Assembly (NCBI RefSeq): GCF_036323735.1
Contig: NC_086036.1
Coordinates: 37,566,641-37,630,640 of the forward strand
DNA: 64,000 nucleotides
Direction of reading: 5' to 3'
From: Rattus norvegicus
Lineage: Eukaryota; Chordata; Mammalia; Rodentia; Muridae
The notes beneath the pieces are model-generated. The model was given only the letters and a program-made list of their open reading frames with translations. It was not told the origin of the DNA and searched no databases. How positions within the stretch are numbered: the first letter of the stretch is position 1; every line of letters begins with the position of its first letter. Shown one piece after another: positions 10,366 through 20,819 of this stretch. The translations under genes and the position numbers were made by a program.

Positions 10366-13108
10366 ATTTTTTTTTTAATCTTTATTAAATTGGGTATTTC
10401 TTATTTACATTTCGATTGTTATTCCCTTTCCCGGTTTCCGGGCCAACATCCCCCTACCCCTCCACTCCCCTTTTCTATGGGTTTTCCCCTCTCATCCTCC
10501 CCCCATTACCGCCCTCCCCACAACAATCACGTTCACTGGGGGTTCAGTCTTGGCAGGACCAAGGGCTTCCCCTTCTACTGGTGCTCTTACTAGGCTATTC
10601 ACTGCTACCTATGAGGTTGGAGACCAGGATCAGCCCATGTATATTCTTTGGGTAGTGGCTTAGTCTCTGGAAGCTCTGGTTGGTTGGCATTGTTGTTCAT
10701 ATGGGGTATCAAGCCCCTTCAAGCTCTTTCAGTCCTTTCTAAGATTCCTTCAACGGGGGTCCCATTCTCAGTTCAGTGGTTTAATGATGACATTCGCGTA
10801 TGTATTTGCTGTACTCTGGCTGTGTCTCTCAGGAGAGATCTACATCTGGTTCCTGTTGATTCACTTCTTTGCTTCATCCATCTTAGCTAGTTTGGTGGCT
10901 GTAGAGGTATGGGACAAATGTGGGGCAGGCTCTGAATGGGTGTTCCTTCTGCCTCTGTTCTAAAGTTTGCCTCCCTATTCCCTCCCAAGGGTATTCTTGT
11001 TCCCCTTTTAAAGAAGGGGTGAAGCACTCGCATTTTGGTCATCCTTCTTGAGTTTCATGTGTTCTATACATCTAGGGCAATTCGAGCATTTGGGCTCATA
11101 TCCACTTATCAATGAGTGCATACCATGTGTGTTTTTCTGTGATTGGGTTACCTCACTCAGGATGATATTTTCCAGTTCCATCCATTTGCCTATGAATTTC
11201 ATAAAGTCATAAAGTTTTTGATAGCTGAGTAATATTCCATTGTGTAGATGTACCACATTTTCTGTATCCATTCCTCTGTTGAAGGGCATCTGGGTTCTTT
11301 CCAGCTTCTGGCTATTATAAATAAGGCTGCGATGAACATAGTGGAGCACGTGTCTTTTTTATATGTTGGGGCATCTTTTGGGTATATGCCTAAGAGAGGT
11401 ATAGCTGGGTCCTCCGGTAGTTCAATGTCCAATTTTCTGAGGAACCTCCAGACTGATTTCCAGAATGGTTGTACCAGTCTGCAATCCCACCTACAATGGA
11501 GGAGTGTTCCTCTTTCTCCACATCCTTGCCAGCATCTGCCTTCACCTCAGTTTTTGATCTTTGCCATTCTGACTGGTGTGAGGTGAAATCTCAGGGTTGT
11601 TTTGATTTGCATTTCCCTTATGACTAAAGATGTTGAACATTTCTTTACATGTTTCTCAGCCATTCGGCATTCCTCAGCTGTGAATTCTTTGTTTAGCTCT
11701 GAATCCCATTTTTTAATAGGGTTATTTGTCTCCCTGCAGTCTAACTTCATGGGGTCTTTGTATATTTTGGATATAAGCCCTCTATCAGTTGTATGATTGG
11801 TAAAGATCTTTTCCCAATTTGTTGGTTGCCGTTTTGTCCTAATCAGAGTGTCCTTTTCCTTACAGAACTTTTGCAGTTTTATGAGATTTCATTTGTTGAT
11901 TCTTGATCTTAGAGCATAAGCCATTGGTATTTTGTTCAGGAAATTTTCTCCAGTGCCCATGTGTTCGAGATTCTTCCCAAGTTTTTCTTCTATTACTTTG
12001 AGTGTATCTGGTTTGATGTGGAGGTCCTTGATCCACTTGGACTTAAGCTTTGTACAGGGTGATAAGAATGGATCGATCTGCATTCTTGTCCATGTTGACC
12101 TCCAGTTGAACCAGCACCATTTGCTGAAAATGCTATCTATTTTTCCACTGAATAGTTTTGGCTCCTTTGTCAAAAATCAAGTGACCTTAGGTGTGTGGGT
12201 TCCTTTTTGGGTCTTCAATTCTATTCTACTGGTCTGTCTGTCTGTCTCTGTACCAATACCATGCAGTTTTTATTACTATTGCTCTGTAATACTGCTTGAG
12301 TTCAGGGATAGTGATTCCCCCGGAAGTCCTTTTATTGTTGAGAATAGTTTTAGCTCTCCTGGGTTTTTTGTTGTTCCAGATGAATTTGCAAATTGTTCTG
12401 TCTAACTCTATGAAGAATTGGATTGGTATTTTGATGGGGATTGCGTTGAATCTGTAGATCACTTTTGGTAAAATAGCCATTTTTACTATATTAATCCTGC
12501 CAATCCATGAGCATGGGAGATCTTTCCATCTTCTGAGATCTTCAATTTCTTTCTTCAGAAGCTTGAAGTTCTTATCGTACAGATCTTTGACTTGCTTAGT
12601 TAAAGTCTCACCTAGGTACTTTATATTATTTGAGACTGTTATGAAGGATGTCGTTTCCCTAATTTCTTTCTCGGCTTGTTTCTCTTTTGTGTAGAGGCAG
12701 TCTACTGATTTATTTGAGTTAATTTTATACCCAGCCACTTTGCTGAAGATGTTTATCAGGTTTAGTAGTTCTCTGGTGGAACTTTTGGGATCACTTAAAT
12801 ATACTATCATGTGGTTTGCAAATAGTGATATTTTGACTTCTTCTTTTCCAATCTGTATCCCTTTGGCTCCTTTTGTTGTCTGATTGCTCTGGCTAGAACT
12901 TCAAGAACTATATTGAATAAGTAGGGAGAGAGTGGGCAGCCTTGTCTTGTCCCTGATTTTAGTGGGATTGCTTCAAGTTTCTCTCCATTTAGTTTAATGT
13001 TAGCTACTGGTTTGGTGTATATGACTTTTACTATGTTTAGGTATGGGCCTTGAGTTCCTATTCTTTCCAGGACTTTTGTCATGAATGTGTGTTGAAAATT
13101 TGTTTCCA
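10366..13108 (-). mobile_element. 5'-truncated rat L1 (3' UTR plus C-terminal half of ORF2), defective
   Basis: Antisense to Ythdc2. From the right it reads the ORF2 reverse-transcriptase region (GTRQGCPLSPYLFNIVLEVL at about 12,900-12,960), then the conserved downstream ORF2 part (SWIGRINIVKMAILPKVIYR; WNNKKPR; ITIPELKQYYRAIVIKTAWY), then the C-terminus (CPSTEEWIQKMWYIYTMEYY). The 3' UTR, with its polypurine-type stretch, and the A-tail follow (seen as T-runs near 10,366). The frame is broken repeatedly: near 12,860, between 12,226 and 12,173, and again nearer the 3' end. The catalytic aspartate pair is lost (see findings). I found no convincing target-site duplication. It cannot encode a working retrotransposase. 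Confidence 0.95.
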
Positions 13109-13109
13109 T
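12226..13109 (-). pseudogene. L1 ORF2 reverse-transcriptase region, frameshifted and catalytically dead
   Basis: Two overlapping open frames (12,807-13,109 and 12,226-12,810) together cover the C-terminal part of the reverse-transcriptase domain and the segment after it. They are in different frames, so a frameshift lies near 12,860 between KEPKG and the KISLF strand. At 12,811-12,822 the codons read F-A-N-H, where L1 reverse transcriptases carry an aromatic or hydrophobic residue, Ala and then two Asp residues. Both metal-binding aspartates are therefore replaced. The 5' half of ORF2 (endonuclease and N-terminal RT) is absent because of truncation. Confidence 0.9.
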
Positions 13110-13226
13110 CTAGACAAAATTGAGAGATAACCTGGAAATCTTTTGCCAGTTTGTTATAAAACTGTAAGATTTTTCACATTAAGTAGAATTCAAATTTAAA
13201 TGTCGACTTTATAAAAGCAGAGAATT

Positions 13227-13241
13227 AGAAATGTTATTAAC
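13227..13241. repeat. Left target-site duplication of the sense L1
   Basis: agaaatgttattaac, identical to 13,603-13,617. The 15-bp length and position directly after the A-rich tail of the element fit target-primed reverse transcription. Confidence 0.93.
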
Positions 13242-13602
13242 AAGGGGCTCGAGACCCCATATGTACAACAATGCCAAGCAACCAGAGCTTCCAGGGACTA
13301 AGCCACTACCTAAGACTATACATGGACTGACCCTGGACTCTGACCCCATAGGTAGCAATGAATATCCTAGTAAGAGTACTAGTGGAAGGGGAAGCCCTGG
13401 GTCCTGCTAAGACTGAACCCCCAGTGAACTAGATTGTTGGGGGGAGGGCGGCAATGGGGGGAGGATGGGAAGGGGAACACCCACAAACAGGGGAGGGGGA
13501 GGGATTAGGGGGATGTATGCCCGGAAACCGGGAAAGGGAATAACACTCGAAATGTATATAAGAAATATTCAAGTTAATAAAAAAAAAAAAGAAAGAAAGA
13601 AA
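13242..13602 (+). mobile_element. 5'-truncated L1 3' UTR insertion with target-site duplication
   Basis: Sense-strand rat L1 3' UTR. It starts in aaggggctcgagacc, passes through ggaaggggaagccctgggtc and a G-rich polypurine stretch (about 13,438-13,512), then gcccggaaaccgggaaaggg, and ends in an A-rich tail with gaaa repeats. The flanks are a perfect direct repeat, agaaatgttattaac, at 13,227-13,241 and 13,603-13,617. The insertion carries no coding sequence. Confidence 0.95.
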
Positions 13603-13617
13603 AGAAATGTTATTAAC
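13603..13617. repeat. Right target-site duplication of the sense L1
   Basis: Second copy of agaaatgttattaac, directly following the A-rich tail of the L1 at 13,242-13,602. Confidence 0.93.
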
Positions 13618-13761
13618 CATTTAATATTAGCAGATCTGACTTTGTAAAGGTGAAATTTAAAGTGACTTTTTTTGCCTTTTTGTCTACATATATGTATACT
13701 GATTAAAAACTGTCAGCCCAGATATTGTTTTAATGATTATTTTCTCTTTTTCCTTGTCTAG

Positions 13762-13842
13762 GAGCTAGAACCTCTGGTTGGGGAACAGTTACTCCAGTTA
13801 TGGGAGCGTCTCCCATTGGGGGAAAAAACTACATCTGATTGA
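13762..13842 (+). CDS. Ythdc2: Ythdc2 terminal coding exon and stop codon
   Basis: Acceptor tgtctag, then GAG. The frame reads ELEPLVGEQLLQLWERLPLG and ends EKTTSD with TGA at 13,840-13,842. It encodes the last 26 residues: the terminal YTH helix (EQLLQLWERLP) and a short tail. It is joined in phase 0 to the previous exon (RDGQ|ELEP), which restores a standard YTH C-terminus. The five exons in the window give 312 residues with no internal stop. The gene therefore looks intact at this end. Confidence 0.97.
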   Translation, partial: ELEPLVGEQLLQLWERLPLGEKTTSD

Positions 13843-14277
13843 TATTCAGGTCATACAATATTCAGTTTGAGCACTATTACCAGTATTTGTTATCTTTAGG
13901 ATGACTTTCAGATTATTTACCTTTTTTCTTTAAACTTTTCAGAACTCCTGGCTATGGAAGAGCATTGTGCCTGTTGTAGCTACAGAATGCACTGATTTTT
14001 CTGAAAACCTTGATGAAGTGTTGTATGCCATGAGTGGATTTATAGCATAAAGTATTCCTTCAGAATCATCATCTGTATGAATAGAGGAAAAGATAATTTA
14101 AATTTTTGTAGTGGTTTTTAGGAAATTATTATATAATGTTTGTTAATTATCTGTTTCAGATGAACAAAATAGCAATTTTGGTATTTGATACAACAGCACT
14201 TAATTTAATTTAATTTGAATGTAAGCATTTCTTTAAAATATTCAGTTAATGACTGTTGATGCCAAATTTTTTTCTTT

Positions 14278-14432
14278 TTGTTTTATCCAGATAGGGTTTC
14301 TTTCTTTGTGTAGCCTCAACTGTCTTGGAACTAGCTCTATAAGACCAGGGTGACCTCGAACTCACAGATATCTGCCCGCTTTTGCCTCCTGACTGCTGGA
14401 ATTAAAGCCTTGCACCACCACTGCCTGATATG
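14278..14432 (-). repeat. B1 SINE, antisense, in the 3' UTR
   Basis: The + strand reads atagggtttctttctttgtg, tagcctcaactgtcttggaa, gacctcgaactcacagatat, then gctggaattaaagccttgca and ccaccactgcctg. This is the reverse complement of 7SL-derived B1. Moderate divergence suggests an older copy. Confidence 0.85.
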
Positions 14433-14451
14433 CCAAACTCTTATTGTTGAC

Positions 14452-14503
14452 TTTTTGGTTATGAGCCTATCCTTTAATGGCTGAGTCATCTCTCCAGCCT
14501 TAC
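14452..14503 (-). repeat. B2-type SINE head, antisense
   Basis: The + strand ends atggctgagtcatctctccagcc. This is the reverse complement of the ggctggagagatgactcagc head shared by B2-superfamily SINEs. Only the head is present, next to the B1. Confidence 0.6.
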
Positions 14504-15499
14504 TTTTTAATTCAGGAAAGTCATAGATATATCACTACATCTAAGAACCATTCTGGAAGATTCAGCTCTTAGGTTTTTTCATTAAAACAAAAAAAATAAG
14601 CCAACACACTAAAACTTTAGATTATCTCTTATAGAACAAGTGTACATAAGGGCTATTCATTGATATTTTTAACCTGAGATACAGTAAAGAAAACAGAAGG
14701 AGTGCTATTTTCTCTGATTACAGAATGAGATAAAATCTGAAGAAAGGTAATTTCTCTCTACTTTTGATGAGATCAGTGCTTAATTTCATTCCTAATCTTG
14801 TCTCTTTTAATCTTACGTACAATATATTCATCCTTTTTTTTTTAATTCTATGAAGCAACTTTCACATAACTATTACTATTATGACCTCTTTGTTTTGCTA
14901 CAGAAACCCAATTTAAAACAACTAAAATTTATGGAAATTCATACAAGTTTTAAAAAATGCTCAGCAGTTATTGATAGCTTGGGTACAGTATATCTTTGAA
15001 ACTAAAGCTCTCACAACCCATAATTCTTTATGTCTTTTTCCAATTATTTTTTAGTCTTTTTCTCTCACCTATTTTATGTCAATGGGGCATTTATTTTTCT
15101 AAGTCTATGTTAACTAAGTCTCATGTCTCTTTACCATCTCAGAGTTACTTTCTTTGATTTCTTTACCACCATTGGTTACAGGTTTTGTTTGTTTTTTTGT
15201 TTTTTTTTCTTTTTTGATACTCTTTGAAAATAAAGTAGAAGTGTTTATCCTTAAACATCAGACACGTCTTTGTTACTGAATTCTAAATGGAGAGGCTTGA
15301 TGGTACTTTTCATAGCATTTGAAAATAAATTTAATTTAAAGATGAAAAAGAAAACAAATGTCTTGTTCAGTATTTGAGGGCAAAGATGTGAAAAATCATG
15401 GATTGGCATGAAGCCTTGAGAACTCTTCTACTTTCTCTGAGAAAATGTATTGATGCATTGCTTTAAGATACCAGCTAGAACTTTTGCCTATATTAGAAA

Positions 15500-15580
15500 T
15501 TGTGATGTATATATACATATATAGACATATATACATATATATATGATATATGAATGCATATATGTACACACACACCCACT
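15500..15580. repeat. TA/CA low-complexity tract
   Basis: Alternating pyrimidine-purine sequence (tatatacatatatagacata and similar, then acacacaccca). It is a degenerate microsatellite in the 3' UTR. Confidence 0.8.
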
Positions 15581-15751
15581 CATTCATACACTTTGAGACA
15601 TACCTGTATAGCTGAGCCAAAGTAAATTATGCTTCATTGTATGTGTATTACATTTCTTTTGAAACTTACAATTTTCCTGAAAATGTATACATTTTTTAAG
15701 GTATATATGTAGAGGTTTTCAGGATTCTAAATTTGGAAGAACTTTTAAAGA

Positions 15752-15757
15752 AATAAA
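15752..15757 (+). promoter_or_regulatory. Ythdc2: Candidate polyadenylation signal AATAAA (proximal)
   Basis: AATAAA followed within 30 bases by a U-rich stretch (gtttcttgttttg), a plausible downstream element. It would give a 3' UTR of about 1.93 kb. Confidence 0.55.
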
Positions 15758-15799
15758 ACTTGTTTAAATGTTTCTTGTTTTGTAATATCTAACCTTGTA

Positions 15800-15805
15800 A
15801 ATAAA
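15800..15805 (+). promoter_or_regulatory. Ythdc2: Candidate polyadenylation signal AATAAA (distal)
   Basis: AATAAA followed by the G/U-rich run tgatgggcttgttggtagag, the best downstream element in the region. It is the last strong signal before the satellite and leaves about 0.6 kb between the gene end and the array. Confidence 0.55.
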
Positions 15806-15829
15806 TGATGGGCTTGTTGGTAGAGTGGA

Positions 15830-16416
15830 TATAATTTGAATGTAATTAAAGTACTGTCTTTTGAAGAAATGAATTTTAAACATACTTATTAAATGAAATA
15901 CTATAAAGTTATTCAGATCTTGTGTACGTAAAATATCTTTTCCCGCTCCCGTGTAGCAACATTTTAATTATTTTATAATTATAGTCTTTATGGGTTTTTT
16001 GTTTCAAACTTGCATAAGACTAAAGTGTAGCCATAACTAATAATACTTTCTGAGAAATCAATGAATTTCAGTTACCTTGAAGAATATCCACCATACATAT
16101 GTCAGTAACCTTCTTTCAATGGCAAAAATGTCAAGAAGTGTTTAGTATAAAACCTTTAAACACTTTAGCATAAAAATGGTTGACAATTAACTATTTGAAA
16201 GTGGAGATTTATATGCTGAAACTTTTTGTGAATATTGAAAGAGTACCTCATCTTCAAAAGCCAGACCTACCAAACATGAAATACTTGCTGTTTGTCAGTT
16301 ATCACTTTCCCATATCTTTGTAGAAAATAGTACCTGAGAAACCTGATATCCGTCAGTCCTTCCATTTTGACAGAATTTTAAATTTATTATTCTTAATTCA
16401 TTGCAAGCAGTTTATA
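15830..16416. other. Unique AT-rich spacer between Ythdc2 and the satellite
   Basis: No gene, SINE, L1 or satellite similarity is recognisable here. It ends in aatttattattcttaattc, and satellite text starts at the tactcagattcggctcacc match. Confidence 0.7.
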
Positions 16417-16495
16417 TACTCAGATTCGGCTCACCAAATTTTGATAAATCTTTAGAAGTACGCATATTACAAGAGCCTGCTACTGGAAACTAACT

Positions 16496-16865
16496 GAATT
16501 CACAAAGAAACAGAGTTTCGGTTCTTTAAAACGTTGCTCTATCTTGAATAACAAGCTTATTACAAGCGAATCCTATTGGGAACCTACTGAATTCACCATG
16601 ATACTTAGATTCCGTTCCTTAAAATGTTGCTCTATATTGAAAACCACACTCATACAAGCATGTCCCATTGGAAACTCACTGAATTCGCCTAGAAATTTTG
16701 ATTCCATTCGTGAATATTTTTCTATATCCCGAACAGTCCACTTATTACTACTGCAGCCTATTGGGAACTGACCGAATTCACCATGTTACTCAGATTCGGG
16801 TCCGGAAATTTTGATAAATCTTTAGAAGTAGACATAGTACAAGAGCCTGCTACTGGGAACTAACT
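16496..16865 (+). repeat. First complete 370-bp monomer, split into four subrepeats
   Basis: EcoRI-type boundaries lie at 16,496, 16,589, 16,681 and 16,774, and the next (mutated to gtattc) at 16,866. The subrepeats are therefore 93, 92, 93 and 92 bp. Each boundary is preceded by a related ttgggaac-(t/c)-(a/c)act motif, the clearest shared trace of a 92/93-bp ancestral repeat. The HindIII site lies in the first 93-bp segment. Confidence 0.93.
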
Positions 16866-18630
16866 GTATTCACAAAGAAACACTGTTTCAGTTCGTTAAA
16901 AAGTTGCTCCATCTTGAATAACAAGCTTATTACATGCGAATCCTATTACGAACCTACTGAATTCACCATGATACTTAGATTCCGTTCCTTAAAATGTTGT
17001 TACATATTGAAAAGCACACTCATACAAGCATGTCCCATTGGGAACTCACTGAATTCGCCTAGAAATTTTGATTCCATTCGTGAAAATTTTTCTGTATCTC
17101 GAACAGTCCCCTTAATACTACTGCGGCCTATTGGGAACTAACCCAATTCACCATGTTACTCAGATTATGCTCACCAAATATTGATAAATCTTTAGAAGTA
17201 CGCATATTACAAGAGCCTACTAATGGGAACTAACTGAATTCACAAAGAAACAGTGTTTCAGTTCGTTAAAACGTTGCTCTATCTTGAATAACAAGCTTAT
17301 TACATCAGAATCCTATTGGGAACCTACTGAATTCACCATGATACTTAGATTCCGTTCCTTAAAATGTTGCTCTATATTGAAAAGCACACTCATACAAGCA
17401 TGTCCCATTGGGAACTCACTGAATTCGCCTAAAAATTTTGATTCCATTCCTGAAAATTTTTCTATATCTCGAACAGTCTACTTAATACTACTGCGGCCTA
17501 TTGGGAACTAACCGAATTCACCATGTTACTCAGATTCGGCTCAGCAAATTTTGATAAATCTTTAGAAGTACGCATATTACAAGAGCCTGCTACTGGGAAC
17601 TAACTTAATTCACAGAGAAACAGTGTTTCAGTTCGTTAAAACGTTGCTCTATCTTGAATAACAAGCTTATTACATGCGAATCCTATTGGGAACCTACTGA
17701 ATTCACCATGATACTTAGATTCCGTTCCTTAAAATGTTGCTCTATATTGAAAAGCACACTCATACAAGCATGTCCCATTGGGAACTCACTGAATTCGCCT
17801 AGAAATTTTAATTCCATTCGTGAAAATTTCTCTGTATCTCGAACAGTCCCCTTAATACTACTGCGGCCTATTGGGAACTAACCCAATTCACCATGTTACT
17901 CAGATTCGGTTCACCAAATTTTAATAAATATTTAGAAGTACGCATATTACAAGAGCCTGCTAATGGGAACTAACTGAATTCACAAAGAAACAGTGTTTCA
18001 GTTCGTTAAAACGTTGCTCTATCTTGAATAACAAGCTTATTACATGCGAATCCTATTGCGAACCTACTGAATTCACCAGGATATTTAGATTCCGTTCCTT
18101 CAAATGTTGCTCTATATTGAAAAGCACACTCATACAAGCATGTCCCATTGGGAACTCACTGAATTCGCCTAGAAATTTTGAACCATTCGTGAATATTTTT
18201 CTATATCCCGAACAGTCCACTTATTACTACTGCGGCCTATTGGGAACTAACCGAATTCACCATGTTACTCAGATTCGGCTCAGCAAATTTTGATAAATCT
18301 TTAGAAGTACGCATATTACAAGAGCCTGCTACTGGGAACTAACTGAATTCACAGAGAAACAGTGTTTCAGTTCGTTAAAACGTTGCTCTATCTTGAATAA
18401 CAAGCTTATTACATGCGAATCCTATTGGGAACCTACTGAATTCACCATGATTCTTAGATTCCGTTCCTTAAAATGTTGCTCTATATTGAAAAGCACACTC
18501 ATACAAGCATGTCCCATTGGGAACTCACTGAATTCGCCTAGAAATTTTAATTCCATTTGTGAAAATTTCTCTGTATCTCGAACAGTCCCCTTAATACTAC
18601 TGCGGCCTATTGGGAACTAACCCAATTCAC

Positions 18631-20100
18631 CATGTTACTCAGATTCGGCTCACCAAATTTTGATAAATGTTTAGAAGTACGCATATTACAAGAGCCTGCT
18701 AATGGGAACTAACTGAATTCACAAAGAAACAGTGTTTCAGTTCGTTAAAACGTTGCACTATCTTGAATAACAAGCTTATTACATGCGAATCCTATTGCGA
18801 ACCTACTGAATTCACCAGGATATTTAGATTCCGTTCCTTCAAATGTTGCTCTATATTGAAAAGCACACTCATAGAAGCATGTCCCATTGGGAACTCACTG
18901 AATTCGCCTAGAAATTTTGAACCATTCGTGAATATTTTTCTATATCCCGAACAGTCCACTTATTACTACTGCGGCCTATTGGGAACTAACCGAATTCACC
19001 ATGTTACTCAGATTCGGCTCACCAAATTTTGATAAATCTTTAGAAGTTCGTATATTACAAGAGCCTGCTACTGGGAACTAACTGAATTCACAAAGAAACA
19101 GTGTTTCAGTTCGTTAAAACGTTGCTCTATCTTGAATAACAAGCTTATTACATCAGAATCCTATTGGGAACCTACTGAATTCACCATGATACTTAGATTC
19201 CGTTCCTTAAAATGTTGCTCTATATTGAAAAGCACACTCATACAAGCATGTCCCATTGGGAACTCACTGAATTCGCCTAGAAATTTTGATTCCATTCGTG
19301 AAAATTTTTCTATATCTCGAACAGTCCACTTAATACTACTGCGGCCTGTGGGAACTAACCGAATTCACCATGTTACTCAGATTCGGCTCACCAAATTTTG
19401 ATAATTCTTTAGAAGTACGCATATTACAAGAGCCTGCTACTGGGAACTAACTGAATTCACAAAGAGACAGTTTTTCAGTTCGTTAAAACGTTGCTCTATC
19501 TTGAATAACAAGCTTATTACATGCGAATCCTATTGGGAACCTACTGAATTCACCATGATACTTAGATTCCGTTCCTTAAAATGTTGCTCTATATTGAAAA
19601 GCACACTCATACAAGCATGTCCCATTGGGAACTCACTGAATAAACCTAGAAATTTTGATTCCATTCGTGAAAATTTTTCTATATCCCGAACAGTCCACTT
19701 ATTACTACTGCGGCTTATTAGGAACTAACCGAATTCACAGTGTTACTCAGATTCGGCTCACCAAATTTTGATAAATCTTTAGAAGTACGCATATTACAAG
19801 AGCCTGCTACTGGGAACTAACTGATTTCACAGAGAAACAGTGTTTCAGTTCGTTAAAACGTTGCTCTATATTGAATAACAAGCTTATTACATGAGAATCC
19901 TATTGGGAACCTACTGAACTCACCAGGATACTTAGATTCCGTTCCTTAAAATGTTGCTCTATATTGAAAAGCACACTCATACAAGCATGTCCCATTGGGA
20001 ACTCACTGAATTCGCCTAAAAATTTTGATTCCATTCCTGAACATTTTTCTATATCTCGAACATTCCACTTAATACTACTGCGGCCTATTGGGAACTAACC
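18631..20100 (+). repeat. Duplicated four-monomer segment, left copy
   Basis: Matches about 23,431-24,900 at an offset of 4,800 bp (13 monomers). Shared variants include taaatgtttagaagtacgc, cgttgcactatcttg, a gaaccattcgtgaat monomer, a cggcctgtgggaac monomer and a ctgaataaacctag monomer in the same order. Confidence 0.8.
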
Positions 20101-20819
20101 GAATTCACCATGTTACTCAGATTCGGCTCAGCAAATTTTGATAAATCTTTAGAAGTACGCATATTACAAGAGCCTGCTACTGGGAACTAACTGAATTCAC
20201 AGAGAAACAGTGTTTCAGTTCGTTAAAACGTTGCTCTATCTTGAATAACAAGCTTATTACATGCGAATCCTATTGGGAACCTACTGAATTCACAATGATA
20301 CTTAGATTCCGTTCCTTAAAATGTTGCTCTATATTGAAAAGCACACTCATACAAGCATGTCCCATTGGGAACTCACTGAATAAACCTAGAAATTTTGATT
20401 CCATTCGTGAAAATTTTTCTATATCCCGAACAGTCCACTTATTACTACTGCGGCTTATTAGGAACTAACCGAATTCACCGTGTTACTCAGATTCGGCTCA
20501 CCAAATTTTGATAAATCTTTAGAAGTACGCATATTACAAGAGCCTGCTACTGGGAACTAACTGATTTCACAGAGAAACAGTGTTTCAGTTCGTTAAAACG
20601 TTGCTCTATATTGAATAACAAGCTTATTACATGAGAATCCTATTGGGAACCTACTGAACTCACCAGGATACTTAGATTCCGTTCCTTAAAATGTTGCTCT
20701 ATATTGAAAAGCACACTCATACAAGCATGTCCCATTGGGAACTCAATGAATTCGCCTAGAAATTTTGATTCCATTCGTGAATATTTTTCTATATCCCGAA
20801 CAGTCCACTTATTACCACT

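Larger units (their letters stand above)
9483..13761 (+). other. Ythdc2: Ythdc2 last intron, hosting two L1 insertions
   Basis: A phase-0 intron with donor gtatat and acceptor ttccttgtctag. A short (ttg)n tract lies at about 9518-9535. About 9540-10,330 is AT-rich sequence in which I recognise nothing. Most of the rest is a 2.7-kb antisense L1 (about 10,366-13,108) and a short sense L1 (13,242-13,602). The splice sites at both ends are intact. Confidence 0.9.
13843..15825 (+). other. Ythdc2: Ythdc2 3' UTR (end inferred)
   Basis: Sequence after the stop codon up to the most likely polyadenylation site. It is AT-rich and includes an antisense B1 (about 14,278-14,432), an antisense B2-like SINE head (about 14,452-14,503) and a TA/CA low-complexity tract (about 15,500-15,580). 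Earlier AATAAA hexamers occur at 15,229 and 15,324, and later ones at 15,752 and 15,800. The true end cannot be fixed from sequence alone. Confidence 0.65.

Noticed and set aside
15229..15329. AATAAA hexamers at 15,229 and 15,324 as the main 3' end
   Set aside because: Their downstream sequences are less G/U-rich than those at 15,752 and 15,800. They could be minor sites but I could not support them as primary.
16681..16774. Possible CENP-B box in the cattcgtgaa...cccgaacag subrepeat
   Set aside because: The CCCG and TTCG elements do not have the required spacing or the conserved A/T position on either strand.
19636..19645. AATAAA created in a few satellite monomers (ctgaataaacctag; also near 20,376 and 24,436)
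   Set aside because: Present only in a few duplicated monomers and with no linked transcript evidence; likely a neutral variant.
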